From positions 322,900 through 340,399 of the forward strand of contig CAJNDS010002488.1 of NCBI GenBank assembly GCA_905221605.1: DNA of 17,500 bases, given 5' to 3'. This document shows positions 15,491 to 17,500 of the stretch, in pieces. The notes below the pieces were generated by a model. That model worked only from the letters and a program-made list of their open reading frames with translations, searched no databases and was not told where the DNA came from. Position 1 is the first letter of the stretch. Every line of letters starts with the position of its first letter. The DNA is from Symbiodinium natans. Lineage: Eukaryota; Sar; Dinophyceae; Suessiales; Symbiodiniaceae. The translations under genes were made by a program, and so were the position numbers.

Positions 15491-16046
15491 AAACCACCCC
15501 GAAACCGCTTCTTTGACCCCTGGCAGACCCGAGCTGAGCTTTGTTTAAAAAGAGAGCGGCCAACCGCCTTTCAAAGGCTTGGCTGGAGCCATTTGAGCAG
15601 TTCTCGCCATGATGGTCTCTTCCATCTGTTTTCGTTAGTCTATTTTTTGTGTTTTTTCTGATGTGTTTCTAGAAATTTGTGATGAATATCACTTAGTAAT
15701 TGCTTCTATTCCTTCATTGTGAGGGGGGCCGGGGGTGGCGCACCCTGAAGATAAGGGACTGCCGCATGGTTGAAAGGGAGCATGCTATAGCACAGGGACC
15801 ATCATCGAGAGAAGTGACGGTTTAGGGGTTTACTAGAAGAGGGGTACCTTCTTGCAGTCCTGTTTATAAGTTATTCTCGTAAAAACCCCATTTAGGGTTT
15901 AACGGACTAGTACACGGAGCTGCTTGGATTGCATCAGTGTTGGGTTTGGGGTGGTCTTGGCATACCTGACCTCCTGCAGCCACTGAACACAACCGTGAAA
16001 CCCAAGTCCTAACCTCCAAACCTCGACCCCAACAGGTCCAAAACAA
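15491..16046. other. Spacer, T-rich in the middle
   Basis: 15620-15715 is T-rich. Telomere words are rare. Near 16012-16088 CCTCCAAACC / GGTTTGGAG and GGTCC-AAAC / GTTTGGACC form a weak inverted repeat around one CCCTAAA unit. No supported gene. Confidence 0.4.
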
Positions 16047-16146
16047 ACCAAAACCCTAAACCCTTGGAGGTTTGGACCGGTTTGGAGTCTCGAGATAACT
16101 TGGTACTTCTTGTTCCTGTATCTGCTGCTTAGGATTTAGGGTTTAG

Positions 16147-16278
16147 GGGCTGTTCCGAGAATGCTACGCGTTCATCCGGGGGGAGGAGTTGGTCGACGTC
16201 ATCATCAACTCGGTCGGCTGCCTGGCCAGCTGTGTCTCGCTTGTGCGGAGATGCGTCGCTTCTGTGTGGAGAGAGTGA
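16147..16278 (+). other. Open coding-like spacer between arrays, unproven
   Basis: Open for 43 codons between a TAG in telomere-like repeat (16144-16146) and TGA (16276-16278), reading LFRECYAFIRGEELVDVII and on. Most codons end in G or C, as in dinoflagellate genes. No ATG at the start and no family recognised; a captured exon fragment or chance. Confidence 0.22.
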
Positions 16279-16390
16279 GGGTTTAGGGTTTCGGGTGTAG
16301 GGTGTAGGGTGTAGGGTGTAGGGTTTAGGTTTAGGGTTCAGGGTTCAGGGTTTAGGGTTTAGGGTTTAGGGTTTAGGGCTTAGGGTTAGG
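16279..16390 (+). repeat. TTTAGGG tract with TGTAGGG block
   Basis: Four consecutive TGTAGGG units at about 16295-16323, then TTCAGGG and TTTAGGG units. Confidence 0.9.
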
Positions 16391-16606
16391 GACTTCTCTG
16401 AACATGCCTTCTCAGGCTTGTTATGGACGGCATATGTCGGAAGTACCGAGATTCTGAACCCTGAACATCACATCCGCATTCCGTGCGAAGAGCCTAAACC
16501 ATCCTGTAGAGTTAACCATAGGAGGGGCGGGGAAGGGCTGTTCAACAATAGGTTCCCCTCGTACATACCCAGTAGGATGCTTGATTCAGACCCAAGAGTA
16601 ACCTAG
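16391..16606 (+). other. Open frame of ~71 codons, unproven
   Basis: In-frame from GAC at 16391 to TAG at 16604-16606, reading DFSEHAFSGLLWTAYVGSTE at its start and FPSYIPSRMLDSDPRVT at its end. No ATG near the start. No family recognised; this length is expected by chance somewhere in the window. Confidence 0.15.
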
Positions 16607-16667
16607 GAATAACAACAGGGTGCCCTTTCTATCTTCCAGAGGAGCATAAGGGAACCTACACCCCTGG

Positions 16668-16709
16668 TTTAGGGTTTAGGGTTTAGGGTTTAGGGTTTAG
16701 GGTTTAGGG
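16668..16709 (+). repeat. TTTAGGG array, 6 perfect units
   Basis: Six exact units. 16710-16945 after it is C-rich unrecognised sequence with scattered AAACCC words. Confidence 0.95.
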
Positions 16710-16948
16710 CTCAAAAACAAATCTGGGCCTCATCCTCTGGCTGCTCCGAGCCCGACACCCCAGACCCTCAACGCCCACGAGCCCCACTTTGTGAAGACCA
16801 TCGGGGCTCCAAGAAGCCAAGCACGAAACCTTGAACTGAACCCTAAACCTTAAACCCCCCTAGACCCTAAACCCATCGAAACCACTAAGCCCAGACTCGC
16901 CCAAAACACCCCCCTCACCCCAAACCACTGAACCCTGTGAAAGGGAAC

Positions 16949-16986
16949 CGGGTTTAGGGTTCGGGGTTTGGGGCTTGGGGTTTAGG
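16949..16986 (+). repeat. Telomere-variant string shared with 3380-3403
   Basis: TTTAGGG, TTCGGGG, TTTGGGG, CTTGGGG, TTTAGG in series; the last 24 nt (16963-16986) are identical to 3380-3403. Confidence 0.8.
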
Positions 16987-17207
16987 AGTGGTTGTAGGGG
17001 CTTGGGTTTTTAGTTTTTCAGGGAGAATACGGCCTAGTACCTAGGGTTTAGGGTTTAGCGTTGAGGATCCTAAAGGGTTCGCGTTCGGCAGGTTGAGCGT
17101 TGCAAAGTTAAAGAAAAGGAAATCACAGCACAACCTAACCACTGAATTCTAAACCCATAAACCCCCCTCAACCTTGAACCCTAAACCTAAACACCCATTT
17201 CAACCAA

Positions 17208-17356
17208 AACCCCCAAAACCCCCAAACCCCAAAACCCCAAAACCCCAACAACCGCAAAAACACCAAACCCCCCCCCCAAAAAAAAAACAACAACAAAAAA
17301 AAAAAATAAAATATATATATATATATATAACGAACCCCCCCCCAAAAAAAAAAAAA
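17208..17356 (-). repeat. CCCCAAAA-type tract, C/A runs and AT microsatellite
   Basis: CCCCAAAA/CCCCCAAAA repeats (17208-17250), C10-A10 (17268-17287), A-rich link, (AT) run 17311-17329, C9-A13 (17335-17356). Open frames on both strands here are low-complexity artefacts. Confidence 0.85.
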
Positions 17357-17464
17357 CAAAACAAAAAACCCAAAACCTCCAAAACCCCCAAAACACCTTG
17401 CGGAAGCGCCTCTCCGGCTCGCTGCGTCGCGGGGAGTTCTGGGCAAGTCTCCAAAAAGTATGGG

Positions 17465-17500
17465 TTTAGGGTTTAGGGTTTAGGGTTTAGGGTTTAGGGT
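17465..17500 (+). repeat. TTTAGGG array running off the window
   Basis: Five perfect units to the edge; total length unknown. Confidence 0.95.

Noticed and set aside
15583-15600. AGCCATTT followed by GAGCAG, resembling part of the dinoflagellate spliced leader
   Set aside because: Only about 8 nt agree; the rest does not match, and no gene start follows.
17168-17476. Several overlapping frames on both strands
   Set aside because: Translation of C/A runs, AT microsatellite and telomere-like repeat.
1-17500. CRISPR array
   Set aside because: The regular repeats are telomere units without spacers, and the organism is a eukaryote.
1-17500. Plant origin because of TTTAGGG
   Set aside because: The repeat alone would fit a plant, but the ubiquitin-like/RCC1-like repeat protein and the telomere-rich interior fit a dinoflagellate better. 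Not fully excluded.
17465-17500. True chromosome end
   Set aside because: The array runs off the window, and equally good arrays occur throughout, so nothing marks this one as terminal.

Overview
Organism. The window looks like nuclear DNA of a dinoflagellate, most likely a Symbiodiniaceae-type alga. Two signals support this. First, TTTAGGG / CCCTAAA (the telomere repeat of plants, dinoflagellates and several relatives) occurs dozens of times inside the sequence. Second, the only convincing gene encodes a ubiquitin-like N-terminus followed by ten ~41-residue degenerate RCC1-like repeats (core FAAILGDGSVVTWG), a style of protein I recall as common in Symbiodinium gene models. The lineage call is inference; no database was searched.

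Layout. 1-8135 is a mosaic of interstitial telomere-type arrays in both orientations, degenerate telomere-like tracts, a 100-nt C/T tract, a TTG-type microsatellite, and short non-telomeric spacers, several of which are recognisable diverged copies of one another. 8136-10140 is an island almost free of telomere repeat that holds the gene (CDS 8353-9840, minus strand). 10021-12200 is mostly unrecognised sequence with a second copy of a ~150-170 nt repeat that also lies just upstream of the gene. 12200-17500 returns to the mosaic: telomere arrays of alternating strand, palindromes, TA-rich microsatellites, and T-run/G-run blocks. The window ends inside an array.

What the layout suggests. At least five arrays sit between short direct repeats of 7-33 nt. 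Several arrays are made of a single non-canonical unit (CCCTGAA, CCCTAGA, CCCGAAA, TGTAGGG, or a TTTGGGG+TTTAGGG dimer). This is what one expects if telomere repeat was inserted or expanded at breaks and then amplified locally by slippage or unequal exchange, rather than by telomerase at a chromosome end. Because every 21 nt of TTTAGGG or CCCTAAA contains a stop codon, the arrays confine open frames to the spacers. A few spacers are open and read smoothly, but they are too short to be called genes.

Only one protein-coding gene can be supported. No tRNA, rRNA, CRISPR array or classical transposase gene was seen.
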